From Synaphobranchus kaupii (lineage: Eukaryota > Chordata > Actinopteri > Anguilliformes > Synaphobranchidae), in NCBI GenBank assembly GCA_029718625.1, contig CM056383.1:66340849-66404848 (forward strand): a stretch of DNA of 64,000 nucleotides, in the 5' to 3' direction. The notes under the pieces were generated by a model. It was not told the DNA's origin. It saw nothing but the letters and a program-made list of their open reading frames with translations, and searched no databases. The translations under genes and the position numbers were made by a program. Shown here one piece after another: positions 50,647 through 61,745 of this stretch (position 1 is the stretch's first letter; each line of letters begins with the position of its first letter).

Positions 50647-52063
50647 AGCACAACTGAAATTTGGTAGAACTTGGCCATGATATGAGTCCAAATGGTGGCG
50701 AAATATGTTCGTTAGTTGCTCTGTGCTCCCCTGGGGTGATAATCCAGAATAGGTATTTATCTCAAAATGACAAAAAACGGTCTCAAAATGACACTTCTAG
50801 CATGTATACGAATGCAAACGAAGTGGATTCTGTCAATACAAACAATAACCAGTACTACTCGTACGTTTTTTTTTCTTAAAAGTACTATTTTCTTCAATGT
50901 TTTTAGCAAGCTACCACAAAAGACTAGCGAAATGTTGGTTTGTTTAGCATAGATATATACTACCAGGAATGCTTGTGTCATGGGTATTTGCAGCCCCTGC
51001 TTTTTCTGCGGTCGTCTTTCTTTTTGGCGTCGTCGGGACGCTCTATCGGATTTTTTCTGCCTCCGTTCCGGAATTAGTGTTTTGCCCGACAATTATTCTC
51101 TGCACCTGTTTTGCGTTTATAAATACCTCAGGACTTCCGCATTTCCACACTTCGATATTGTCTTTGCTATGTTGACAACGAAGTCGGTGAGGTAAAAGAT
51201 TTGGTCGCTGCATTTCTGGTTCGTACGAATAGGAAACGCAGCAAGTCCGGTTAAGAGTTAGGAGAAAGATTTATTTTAGTCTTTTTCTTTCCTTTCTCTC
51301 TTTATCCTTGTACTCTTCTGCCAGTTACCTTTTTGTTCAGCTCGTTTTCACCTAGAGCTGTAGTTAACAGGTTCTAATTTCTTTTTCATTCTCTCGCCCG
51401 TTTATACAGGGTGTTTCTTTTGTTTTGTTTTACTACCTCTTGTTACGCCTAATTATTTAGTGGGTGAGGTTCTTTTGTTAGTTATTCTCGCTGTTTATCG
51501 AAATTGCCTCAGTTTTTGGAGGTTGCTTTGTTTTGCCTTGTGCTAGGGAAGTTTTGCTCCCGATCCTGTGTTATCCCAGTCCTGGTGCGGCTATTTCCAC
51601 ATTTTGTGGCGTATCTCTCTTGATACGCTTTTAGAAATCCTTGTCGGTCGCGTTTGGTTCTCCGAACCTTACACTCCCCCTTACAGCTAGCTTCCATGTA
51701 AATTTGGACCAATGAGTGGTTTCTGACGCATCGGTGCATTAACGCTGTTTCTGGCACAAGAATTACCTACCGGATCTACGTTCCAAATAAAATACAAAAA
51801 AGCCAGGAAAGGGGCCATTTAATAAATTTAAAAAACGTAGGAGGACTGGTTATTGTTTGTATTGACAGAATCCGCTTCGTTTGCATTCGTATACGTGCTA
51901 TTTTGAGACCATTTTAGCTGCCCTATAGAAGTGAATGGAGAGCGACAAATACCCTATTCTGGATTATCACCCCAGGGGAGCACAGAGAAACTAACAAACA
52001 TATTTTGCCACCATTTGGACTCATATGGTCAGGTAACTACACAACCCAAAGTTCAGTTGTGCT
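50647..52063. mobile_element. TTAA-flanked element, about 1.4 kb, long inverted repeats
   Basis: TTAA at 50643-50646 and 52064-52067. Ends begin AGCACAACTGAA and its complement. Inverted repeats of about 230 bp on each side share GTTTGTATTGACAGAATCC-type and CTCCCCTGGGGTGATAATCC blocks. The centre (about 50950-51780) is unrelated, T-rich, non-coding and free of piggyBac transposase motifs. It may itself be an inserted sequence. Confidence 0.8.
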
Positions 52064-52067
52064 TTAA

Positions 52068-53550
52068 AGCTGGTCAATTTTATTCTTTAAGTTAAATGCA
52101 TATAGAATATAGACTTAGAACCCCTTTTTATGAGCTTAAAAATAGATTCTTCATTTTTACTAACGCTATGATATGAATACCACAAATCTACTAAAGGGAA
52201 TTATGTTCTGCCAGGTTTAAGAGAAGTGACTTATATTTCATTGCATTTCAAAGACAAAATACACAAAAAGGAATTTTATGGGATAAAAAAAATGGCAGTT
52301 AAGGTTACATAAAGCCAGGAAAATGTATGGCGGACTCCCCATGGATTTTAATATCTACCTTGATGTGACCATTTACTTTGTGTGCTTTGTATCTAATTAC
52401 ACACTTTATCTGTAGCTCCATTTTCATAAGCACATGTACTTTACCCACAAAACATTTTGTTAAAAATACTTCCAAAATACAATTGGCACATAGCTGATTT
52501 TTTATTTATTAATTAATTTATATTTGTGAAGCCTTATAAGAGGTGTCCCATGATGTGCTTGTTTAAACAGAACAGTATTAGCAAGTTGAAATTGTCTTGA
52601 ATAACACGTTGTTTACCATAACCAATACAAAAAAAGGTTTGCTGCAAAAATTCCATTGAAAAACGCATACATAAAATCGCCAAATATTCTTATTTTTCTT
52701 TAACTGCAGTATTTTATCTTCAAGAGAATAAATGTTTACTACCCCTAAGGGGCATACTTTGTGCTGATGCAACACCCTATCTAAATAAAACCTTACACAA
52801 ACTTAATTTCACACTGATTATCAAAGGACGAGGAGAAGAAGAACTATTGTCCCATGACAAATTTCAGAGATCAAGGCACAAAGAAAATTAAGATCAATTA
52901 CACATATTGAAGCTAATATGTAGGCTAAGACAGCATACACAATATAATAGACATATATAACTTCAATTTCATATAGCCTATATTTACATGTATGGATGGC
53001 AAATATTGGCAAATAATGTAATGATCCAACACAGTTTGCTCTAATTGTATGTTTTCTTTCAATAACTCAAGTCAACAGCTGAGACTATGCTGCCAGACAG
53101 AAAGACATATTTCCCCTCAGGTCAATGCTATTGGAATCTTTCGTTTTATTTTAGTTTAATAAAATATCAGCTCTTATTTGGATCAGACAGAATTTCCAAG
53201 TTAATTTTCAGACTAATTTTATGAACATGCTCTAGGCTATATGTACCCATACATTTGTAAATGTCCGTAAATTTTGCTTGGAAATATTGATTTTACCACT
53301 GGATGTCTTGTTTGTACGAACGTGGGGTATGTTGCTAGAGTAGCTGTCATACATGGATCGGTAAACTTTTCTTAATAGTCTAAAATTCTAAACTGCAGAG
53401 GTGGGGTGCATACATATTCATATTTTAAATGCCTAAACCAACCTAAAAACTAAACCATTTGACAAAACATAAAATAACTTTTTTTTAAATCTTTTCAGAA
53501 ATATATCTAGCTTTATTCTTCATATATTATCATCAATATCATTACAACTA
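52068..53550. other. Intergenic, AT-rich, no gene seen
   Basis: No coding signal. Confidence 0.5.
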
Positions 53551-53553
53551 CAA

Positions 53554-53578
53554 AGTAGTAGTAGTAGTAGTAGTAGTG
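53554..53578. repeat. (AGT)n microsatellite
   Basis: Eight AGT units. Confidence 0.9.
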
Positions 53579-53819
53579 TACTTTATCGCAACAATAAAGC
53601 CTACTCTAAATATATCTCGTTATGACAAAAATTGCATCTAGGCTACGCTTTCAGTAATCTACCTAGCAGGTTAAGCTAGTCACATATTGGAGACCCAATT
53701 TTGACCACGATGATCTTTTGTTAACCATCAACAACTACATATGATCTCATTGTTATTCATTCTTTACGGTGACTGTTGAAAACATGCATGCACTCCCTGA
53801 ATAAATGTAGCACTACTAG

Positions 53820-54122
53820 CTAGCGTTAGCCAACTCTTCTGGATTGGTGGACGGTAAAGATCGGAAGTAGTTTATTTATGCTAATGAGGAGTCGGGGTTG
53901 TAGATATTTACGTTCAACGGGAGCCGCCCTTCACTCACCCACATGGTTAACACTGGGTGCGTTCGCGCCACTTTGTCAATTTTACTACAATTTACTAACT
54001 CTGACCAAAGCGAAATACCAACGCCAATTGGTGCGGTGTTTGAAGTGTAGATGAGCAGTAACGCGAATTAAAACTTTGTCTAGTTTCTTTTTCAGATTTG
54101 CCCTGAGCAGTGACAGTAAACG
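53820..54122 (+). promoter_or_regulatory. Candidate MIR17HG promoter region
   Basis: It lies about 2.1-2.4 kb upstream of miR-17. The region contains an inverted CCAAT box (GATTGG, 53840), an E2F-like site (TTCGCGCC, 53962-53969), a second inverted CCAAT (CCAATTGG, 54023) and CpG-containing sequence. It ends at a strong splice donor. The vertebrate cluster is known to be controlled by MYC and E2F factors. A start site cannot be placed from sequence alone. Confidence 0.5.
53962..53969 (+). promoter_or_regulatory. E2F-like site
   Basis: TTCGCGCC matches the E2F core. It is placed in the candidate promoter of a cluster known to respond to E2F1-3. Confidence 0.45.
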
Positions 54123-55693
54123 GTAAGTCTGTGTGTGCAAGTGAGTGAAGATGGTGGATTTCGCTGGTGAGTGTCTTACCACGCGCATGTTATTGACAAG
54201 GAACCTGTTGTTATATTTTCTGTGGGATGGGGGAGTGGAAAATGAGCCTTATTAATTTCAAAAGTCTGATTGGACAGTTCCTAGTTGTTCATTTCGGGGC
54301 GATGTTTTTTTAAAATGATCTATTTGGTAATAAAAACAATGTGGTGTTGAGGCGCATGGCAGCCCTCTCCTCCATAACGTTAGTTATTAGAATGAGGGAG
54401 ATTTGAAAAAGCGTGCTGCTGCCGTTTCTCTGCAGTGCCCATCAGAACTCGTACTGTAGATGGGTAGCTTGCAACTGTACGGGAGTTCTTAATCGTTTGG
54501 CCTGCAGATCCGGGAATGCCATATCGGATTAGCTGTAGAAATTATTTAAATTAAAGTTAAAGTTAGTTTTCTTTACTCTGTTCTGTGTGAGTTAAAGTGC
54601 CTCCAGAACAAAGCAGCGCAGCACATGGGGCAGCTGCAGGCCGCGCGGTATGGCTAACTTAGCTGGCTTGCTAGCTTACTAGATGGCCATCTGAAATGGC
54701 ACGGAGTCTTCAGAAGAGTCCCAATGTGTCTCTATTTGCATGACGGGAGGCAGCATTATGCTGTGCCGTAACCATTTTTAAATGAAGTTGAATTTGAATT
54801 GACTAATGCGAACAATGCGCAAAGCATCGCAGGCCGGTAGCTGGCTAATTAGCTAGCTAGGTAATATTTAATTTATCTAGCATGTTACCAAGCCAGTTAA
54901 CAGCAGCTAGGGCCTATGTGTAACGATATAACAAAATAATTGTGATATCCGTTGGTCTTATACAATTCTTAAATTACCCATTATCGCGCCAACGTTGGCC
55001 ATTTGGCTTCTCGTAACATGGGCATATTCGCTACCTGGCTAGTGCATGCTTTGTACGATTCAGTAACGTTAGCAGCAAGCTAGCTAATTTAGCTAACGTT
55101 ATGCTGTAGTACGACAGGGGGAAGGGGCAGTTGGCTATCGTGCTTTTTTTATTGCACTTCTGAGTAAAAGCTATCCCCTGCTCTTTTATTTTGAAAAGGT
55201 CTTTACAACGCTGCCCGATTTCCACCTGGATTTAGCCAGTTATCTAGTCTTTAAAAAATGTTTTGTACGAAATGCTCAGCTTTGAGGACTCGGCGGCGCC
55301 ATGTTAGAGCGGACGGTGGGGGGATGGGGTGAACAGGGATTGTTTAAGAGCAGTACGCATGCGTGTGTCTCACTGTCAAGGCGGGCCGCAAGCTGCGTAT
55401 GTCATTCAACTTTTAAATGCATAGCCCAATAAGTTCCTTGGCGAGTCTTTATTAATCAATTTGCGAGTTTATATGTTCGTATGCAAATTAAAACTTTGCT
55501 TTTTACGATTTTACCAGGCTACTTTACCTGCTGGTATGTACTTTCGGAGCGCCCCTCAGTGTTGTATGAAAGACTATGATCTGATCCAGACGAAACGTGG
55601 TGTACCATGAGGTACTACCTACTGTTATAACTGTTCGCCGTTTTTATTACGAAAATGCCGCCCTTGACCCGTTTAATGAGGCTTACCCATTCT

Positions 55694-55699
55694 CACGTG
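55694..55699 (+). promoter_or_regulatory. Canonical E-box CACGTG
   Basis: CACGTG lies about 530 bp upstream of the miR-17 hairpin. MYC activates this cluster in mammals through E-boxes upstream of the hairpins, so this is a natural candidate. Confidence 0.5.
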
Positions 55700-56219
55700 C
55701 TCCACTAAGGAGGGACCTTGTTCTCACTTATTTTTCATGTGCATTTTCCCTCTCCCGGGTAGGTCCCCATAAGAACTGTGGTAAGTACATTATGCATCTG
55801 ATGTCCTGGATGGAATTCCTAGGTAATGCTCTTGAGACTTTGATTTTAGCTGAAGATCTTGCAGTTTAAATTAATGGAACCTGTCTTAATGCACATGTAA
55901 ATGTAGGCTCTTCCCTTAAATGATTAAGTTTATCACATCATTTTCGATATGCCATCGTATTGGAAAAAAGTGATGTAGGTTGTGGAGAATTCAGGTAGGA
56001 AGACAAAAATGCATGAGAGATGTACATTGTATTTTGGTTAGGCATTAACATGATTCTGCAATAGGAAAACATTTCTTTCCCTAACCTCCTTTTGTTTGCA
56101 TGTTCTCTTACAGAAATGGTCGCAAAATGACACTGGGTTCAAGTCTACGGAGTATGCATAAAGAACTGTGAAGCCGCTTTTTCCAGAGATTACAAAAATT
56201 CTGTTGTGGACCCGTTACG

Positions 56220-56300
56220 TCACTGTAGTGTCAAAGTGCTTACAGTGCAGGTAGTACTATGTAATATCTACTGCAGTGGAGGCACTTATGGCCCTACATT
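56220..56300 (+). ncRNA. mir17: pre-miR-17
   Basis: Hairpin. The 5' mature strand at 56232-56254 matches the vertebrate miR-17-5p sequence over all 23 bases by my recollection, with seed AAAGTGC. The 3' strand at 56270-56291 (ACTGCAGTGGAGGCACTTAT) pairs with it. The lower stem TGTAG/CTACA closes the fold. It is the first member of the cluster and represses cell-cycle and apoptosis regulators. Confidence 0.97.
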
Positions 56301-56351
56301 GACCACCATATATGACCCCATTTGACACCCGTCAGACCCAAGTAAAACTAC

Positions 56352-56431
56352 TGCTTGTGCTAAGGTGCATCTAGTGCAGATAGTGAAATAGATTAGCGCC
56401 TACTGCCCTAAGTGCTCCTTCTGGCATAAGG
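56352..56431 (+). ncRNA. mir18a: pre-miR-18a
   Basis: The mature 5p strand is at 56361-56383 (seed AAGGTGC), identical to the vertebrate sequence as I recall it. The 3p strand ACTGCCCTAAGTGCTCCTTC is at 56402-56421 and continues to 56424. It lies 129 bp downstream of miR-17 (5p start to 5p start). Confidence 0.97.
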
Positions 56432-56490
56432 GCTGTGACTTGCATCTGGCATTACACGAGGAACCTTTTTATCTTTTTAATTTTATTTTT

Positions 56491-56573
56491 TGCAGTTCTC
56501 TGTTAGCTTTGCATAGTTGCACTACAAGAAAAATTGAGTTGTGCAAATCTATGCAAAACTGATGGTGGCCTGC
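56491..56573 (+). ncRNA. mir19a: pre-miR-19a
   Basis: The mature 3p strand is at 56540-56562 (seed GTGCAAA; it carries ATCTATG, which distinguishes 19a from 19b). The 5p strand AGCTTTGCATAGTTGCACTA is at 56505-56524. In mammals miR-19 is the main oncogenic component, acting on PTEN. Confidence 0.97.
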
Positions 56574-56587
56574 TCTATCCTTCTATT

Positions 56588-56621
56588 CCCCCCCCCCCCC
56601 CCCTCCCCTCTCCCTCCCTCC
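56588..56621 (+). repeat. 16-C run and pyrimidine tract within the cluster
   Basis: C16 at 56588-56603 followed by CTCCC repeats lies between miR-19a and miR-20a. It widens that spacer to about 223 bp (5p/3p start to start). Confidence 0.95.
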
Positions 56622-56750
56622 AAAAACCAAAAATTAATAAAAATTGTATGCACACTCAGGGATGTGGCTACACTTAATGCCTCTGGAAAGACTCAAAATT
56701 GAGTTGGTGTATATTTGGTCCTGAACACCTCTGGCGATCTTGTGAATAAG

Positions 56751-56829
56751 TTTCAGCAGTATTAAAGTGCTTATAGTGCAGGTAGTTTTTAGTCATCTAC
56801 TGCAGTATGAGCACTTGAAGTACTTCTAG
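56751..56829 (+). ncRNA. mir20a: pre-miR-20a
   Basis: The mature 5p strand is at 56763-56785 (seed AAAGTGC, same family as miR-17, with TTATAG in place of TTACAG). The 3p strand ACTGCAGTATGAGCACTTGA starts at 56799. Confidence 0.97.
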
Positions 56830-56877
56830 ATATGTGCGTCGGATTGAGATTTCAGTGTTGCATCTGATTTTTTTCTC

Positions 56878-56962
56878 TGGACTCTGGCCAGTTTTGCTGG
56901 TTTGCATCCAGCTTCAAGTCTGGTGCTGTGCAAATCCATGCAAAACTGACCATAGCCATGAA
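56878..56962 (+). ncRNA. mir19b: pre-miR-19b
   Basis: The mature 3p strand is at 56927-56949 (seed GTGCAAA; carries ATCCATG). The 5p strand AGTTTTGCTGGTTTGCATCC starts at 56890. The stem is closed by CTGGCC-type bases. Confidence 0.97.
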
Positions 56963-56992
56963 TTACTTCCATTGAATCTTCAAGCGGTCTCG

Positions 56993-57073
56993 TTCTGTGC
57001 AGGTTGGGATGGGTAGCAATGCTGTACACTGGTAAGGTATTGCACTTGTCCCGGCCTGTTCAGGACTCGGGGA
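56993..57073 (+). ncRNA. mir92a: pre-miR-92a
   Basis: The mature 3p strand is at 57038-57059 (TATTGCACTTGTCCCGGCCT plus GT, seed ATTGCAC). The 5p strand AGGTTGGGATGGGTAGCAAT starts at 57001. Last member of the cluster. Confidence 0.97.
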
Positions 57074-57186
57074 ACAGGCTGTTGCTTCGTCTTCTGATAT
57101 CCTCCTCTAATTAGGAATACCTGTGTGTAAATTCTTCAGTAAACAGTGGTTTGTCTTTTGGATATGGACTGTTAAAATCAATCTTT

Positions 57187-57192
57187 AATAAA
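57187..57192 (+). terminator. Candidate poly(A) signal of the host transcript
   Basis: AATAAA in TTTAATAAAAAAAGG, 128 bp after mature miR-92a. AT-rich sequence nearby makes chance occurrence possible. Confidence 0.35.
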
Positions 57193-57210
57193 AAAAGGTT
57201 CTTTCCACCT

Positions 57211-58436
57211 TGTCTCAATTGAAATTTAAGATTTGCCCTGAAATATTGGCTCAACATTTCTGAATTTAACATGGGTCAGTTGTAATCTGGTTTTCTGGTT
57301 TAAAAAAAAAAGTTAACTTTAGCGGAGAGCTTAAATTATATTAGAACTTGCAATCCAATTTATTTAACATATAGGGTCATAGGGTTTTTTTTATGAGTTG
57401 TTTTTAAACTGCACATCAATGACCTATCTGGGAGTTATAAGTAGTTTGAAGTATTTTATATTTAGTTTTGTGATTTCAATGGCAGCTAGTGCTGACTAAT
57501 CTGTTAATCTACAAATAGTGCAGTGTGTATTTTTAATATTGAGCTGACTAATTGGCAAGATGTTAACTTCAGTAATTAGTAATGAGTGCCTGTGTTTAAG
57601 TGTGATGCATGAATTGCATCCATAAATGCTAGGGTGTAAAAATCTTCCAAGAGGCGAAAAATACATTGAAGTATTGGCTAATAACGTGGTAACGGAACAT
57701 TGCGGTTTGAAGGAATATAGGGGTATGTAAACTCAACATAGTTTTGTGCAGTTTAAAATATTTTATGTTGCCTTGAAAAGACTCATTCTGAAACAGTAAT
57801 TGATAGACTCAAAAAAGCACCTGAACATTTGACTTTGCAAGTCCAGGCACACCTACAAGTGACCGCAGTTCATGTTAGGATAACTGCATCAGAAATACAT
57901 TGGTAGAAAGAACAAGTTAATTGTGATGTTACTAACATCTTTCGAGGGAAGATGTTGGTAAAAGGATGACTTAACCCATCTCACATCGACTTAAATCCTA
58001 TTCAGGCGCATTACATTTTATCAATAGCGAGTGGTACTGTACTTGAATGTATACTCCTGCGCAGACCTGTAAATGATAATGTAATGGAGTAAATTGCCTA
58101 AATGGATGTATTTAACTTGTGCCAGATGGCTGTATCAGAGAGAACTTTAGGGAAAATGTTCATTGACCAGGTTGCGTAAGAAAAAAATTGGCATCAATCG
58201 CTACTGCATTTTTGAATTCCACAATGACCGTGTCGCATGGCAATTTTTGTTTTTGTTAGGAAATAATTCAACATTAAATAACATTGAGAAATTAATTTTT
58301 TAATCAAAGGGCATACAGAACAACAGCAACCAATGTGATGCATGCTTATGGGTTATGAAAGAAATATGATATTGCCATTGCATATAAATACATTTTAAGC
58401 CTTGCTTCATTGATCAAGCTTTTTCTGTAGCATTTC
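57211..58436. other. Intergenic, no gene seen
   Basis: AT-rich. No further microRNA-like hairpin or coding frame recognised. Confidence 0.5.
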
Positions 58437-58561
58437 GATTTACTAAGACATTTAGCACACGCAGAACCAATAACATGACCAATGATTGGTGTAAAACAGA
58501 TTCCATGACCAATCATAGGTCATGTTATTGGTTTTGCACCCGCTAAATGTCTTAGTAAATC
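58437..58561. mobile_element. Small MITE with perfect 20-bp TIRs
   Basis: GATTTACTAAGACATTTAGC at 58437-58456 is the exact complement of 58542-58561. Inner inverted words (CCAATAACATGACC and complement) make nearly the whole 125 bp fold back. The right end continues AGGCCCTAAG, as does an old end near 41541. Confidence 0.88.
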
Positions 58562-59220
58562 AGGCCCTAAGTGTTTTGTAATAAGCAAGAAACTTGATAA
58601 TTATCTAAAGTTAAGGGAAAAACTTTGCAGTTGCATTCAGTGTGGGTATGGTATTAATGTAGTCCAAGTGGCATAATACAGAACTAATGTCCTAACCAGT
58701 GTTTTCCCACTTCTCCCCAAACAGTCAATCGGTATAATTTCTGAATATTAACGTGTAAAATCACAGAACATGAAGTGCTCCTCATGTGTATTAAAGGGTT
58801 GGGCTGTGTAGGGCAGCTTAATATTTGTATTTGCCCATTAATAAATAGTACTAAACTTAAATATAGAATAACACAAACATAAAGCGTTTTGACTGAGAGG
58901 CTCAGATTTAAATCTGTGACATTATATCTATAATCTAATGTATGACATTTGATTCAAATATTAGTTTTTTGCCCCAATTTAAACCGCAAGAATTGATTCA
59001 CCCCAGTCTAATTTGATCAGTTTTTAAAAAATGGTTTACTCTTTGTAATTGTTTGCAATATAGCACAATGTGAACATATGGGACACGTATTCTTCATGAC
59101 ATGCATAGCTATTTTTGACAATGTGGCTTAAGAGTGTAAATGATCCCTCTAAACATGAAAAACAATTAACACCTTGTTAAAATTCTGGGATTGCAATTGT
59201 GGTTGAAGAAAACCAGCATA
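58562..59220. other. Intergenic, no gene seen
   Basis: AT-rich, no coding or RNA signal. Confidence 0.5.
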
Positions 59221-59226
59221 CACAGG

Positions 59227-59258
59227 GGTACTCCAGGACCAGGGTTGAGAACCACTGG
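59227..59258. repeat. Fragment of a hAT-like repeat end
   Basis: CCAGGACCAGGGTTGAGAAC followed by CACTG is the end type of hAT-derived repeats in fish. Confidence 0.45.
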
Positions 59259-59289
59259 TTTAGATGACGGGGGCCGGAAAGGCCTATGG

Positions 59290-59477
59290 CAGGGGTAGGC
59301 AACCCTGGTCCTGGTGAGCCGCAGGGTCTGCTGGTTTTTGTTGTTACTGAACACTTAATTGATCAATTAAAGCAGTTGATTATACAGTTAACTCACCTCC
59401 ACCTGGTTTCTTTGGTCTAAGTACTTGCTGTATTTAAGGTGAAAACCCTGCGGCTCTCCTGGACCAGGGTTGCCTAC
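59290..59477. mobile_element. hAT-type MITE
   Basis: CAGGGGTAGGCAACCCTGGT at the left is mirrored by the ACCAGGGTTGCCTAC end. Inner GAGCCGCAGGGT and CCCTGCGGCTCTC also pair. GTTTAGATGA occurs on both sides (59258 and 59485), perhaps an old duplication around the insertion. Confidence 0.7.
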
Positions 59478-59599
59478 GGGGCAGTTTAGATGAGTAGCCT
59501 ATGTACCGAGTTTGTAGGAACTCATTTAAAGTATTTTAAGAAATGATCAACCTTTGTTTCTTGGCAGTTTACTATTGCATGATACGGTTACTACCATTA

Positions 59600-59767
59600 G
59601 AGTATTCTGGGGGCAATTGTAACGGGGCAATTGCAACACCATAAAATTGCACCAATCTGAAACAAGCTAGAACTGAGATTCTATCCAGCAAGCTAGCTAG
59701 TTTCATGTGTTCAGGGTTGGGGGCAATTGTAACCAAAAATTGTGTTACAATTGCCCCCAGAATACTC
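59600..59767. mobile_element. MITE, TA target, GGGGGCAATTGTAAC family, copy 2
   Basis: Second copy of the 19036-19221 element with near-perfect TIRs (GAGTATTCTGGGGGCAATTG and complement). TA lies at 59598-59599 and 59768-59769. It is shorter at two internal points. Confidence 0.88.
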
Positions 59768-59999
59768 TACTCCTGCTTGTGGTTAAAGTGTATGCAAATA
59801 TAAGCAGTAGACTACTGCTGGTTTGCTATTATACCTGATAATTCATTGATTAATGCTGCAGATTGGCCAAACACTAAACTCACCTGGTGACCCAGGTTTA
59901 AATCAATCCTAATTAGACGGGAAGAATAAAACCCAGCAGTATTATTCGGCAGATTTGAACATCCTGGCCTAAAGTATCCTATGAATCACACCTTTTAAT

Positions 60000-61745
60000 A
60001 AGGTAGCCTAGTCCTAAAGGGACCTCGAGTGTGAGATCCTTGTTTGAAGGCATCTCCTCCAATAAAGGCTGATAGCTGTAGGTAAAGGTCTTAAGTTAAT
60101 ATGCAAAATTCAACTGCAGGCTATGTCGTTGAAAATGATTGTTTCCAGACAGTTAAGTCTTCAAAGTGCTGCATTTCAGCATTTTGATATGCGCAAATGC
60201 CGTTTCTGGTTTTAGCCAATAGCCTAGATGGCTTATTTGCGAGAACACCCGGGTAACTTAGCCTAGCGATTTGGAAATTGGATGTACTTAGAATTATGCT
60301 TGTGAAATAGGCTACCTCAATATATCTCTATTGAACATCGAAATATGTAGGCTAGATTATTTGTTTCCCAAATAGGCTAAAACGGGTCAAATAGCTGTCC
60401 ATGAAAGTCAATAGTAAATGGTTTGCTTAAAAAAAAATCAAAATAAAAACTCTTGATTCATTCAATGCAGTCCGCTGTGTCGAGAGCGACCCGTGCTTTT
60501 GTCATATTCAAGCTTTTTTTTAAAAAAAAAAAAATTTTTAACTTTATTTTTTACATTTTTGTTTAGGCTACTAAACCTGTTGGCTAGCTAGCCTACTCGA
60601 GCAAAATAAACATTTAAACTTCCGCTGTAGCCTAGACTAGGATGCGTCTTACAGCAAGGTCTCTGCTCGAGTTGTAGGCTAGCCTACTAAAGTTACCACT
60701 TTCTAAGTCCGATTTCTCTAAATCGCCTGTGGAAATTCTCCGCTGAGTCTAGGCGTAAATTCGGCGACACTTTAATTCTGAGGGGTGGGAAATGTAGGCT
60801 AGTGCTTGTTTGGCATTGATTGCAGTTGGAACCACAAGCATAAGCTGGAGGAGGCTAAAACGGAGTTCCCACTATTTGAACACAAACCTAAGCGCCCGCC
60901 GGCATATAGGCTACCAATACAAAAGCAGCGGAGTAAAATTCTATTTTTAACAGAATATACAGGCAGCCCTAAATAAGTATCGTATGTGTGTAGCCTACTG
61001 ATGTTTTGCGCTTTGGTATTTGGACTAGGCTAGCCTACTGGTTTCAGTTTAAGAAAGTCGGTTTTTGTGTGATGGAGTTAGGCTAAGTTACTGAAGTTAT
61101 TCAAACGTGGCAGATTGGACCGGTCAAATCACTGCAGGATACATCAAAACCAGGTAAATGTTGAACAGTTTGTTTTCATTACATGTTTCAGTGAAAGGTT
61201 TTTTACGGGACCAAAAAAGCAAACAAACTTTTTTTTTTTTTTTTTTTAAAGCCTGGGCTTTCAGTAGCCTATAGCGCTTAGCCTAGGCTACACGAGAAGT
61301 CTGCCATTTTTCAAATTATGCTGGTTATACCTAGATCAGATTGTTATCATAACTGTTTCAGTTATTTTATAACTAACGTTAGATGTTTTTCTCATTTTAC
61401 CTGAAGCGATAATATAAAATATTTATTAACAAATAGAAATGGTATGGTTGTCCTGTCTAATGCAAGTCAAAGAGGTAGGCTATATCATTCATGAGTGGTA
61501 AATTAGTATGCTTCGTGGTTCCTCGGCTAGCCTGTTGAAGGAGATGGATTGGATTATGTTTTTTGGTGCAAGATTTTGTAACAGTTATGTAGCCTTGGGA
61601 CTCTTAAACACCAGCGAAAAGTTGAAGGTCTTTGAATATTCGTCGGAATTTTAATTAAGCATTAATTACAAAAGTAATTAAGCATTTCGTTTGGAACCGT
61701 TGTAGGTATGATTTAAAATTAAATAGGCTATAGCCTAGCTACTAG
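60000..61745. repeat. Region dense in TAGGCT/AGCCTA words
   Basis: I count about 23 occurrences of TAGGCT or its complement AGCCTA, several as TAGGCTAGCCTA palindromes, in 1.75 kb. By chance one expects about one. The region holds no gene. Poly-T/A runs lie at 60513-60540 and 61231-61248. Confidence 0.75.

Larger units (their letters stand above)
54095..57210 (+). ncRNA. mir17hg: miR-17~92 host transcript (MIR17HG-like), approximate extent
   Basis: The primary transcript carries the six microRNAs. Splice signals suggest upstream exons. There are donors at 54123 (CGGTAAGT), 54167 (CTGGTGAGT) and 55781 (TGTGGTAAGTA). An acceptor at 56112-56113 follows a pyrimidine tract (TGTTCTCTTACAG). A 333-bp intron 55781-56113 would place all hairpins in the following exon, or they may be processed from unspliced RNA. 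A short ATG frame at 54151 (MVDFAG) reaches the second donor; its significance is unknown. AATAAA at 57187-57192 could end the transcript. No conserved protein is encoded. Exon limits are inference; the microRNA content is certain. Confidence 0.6.
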
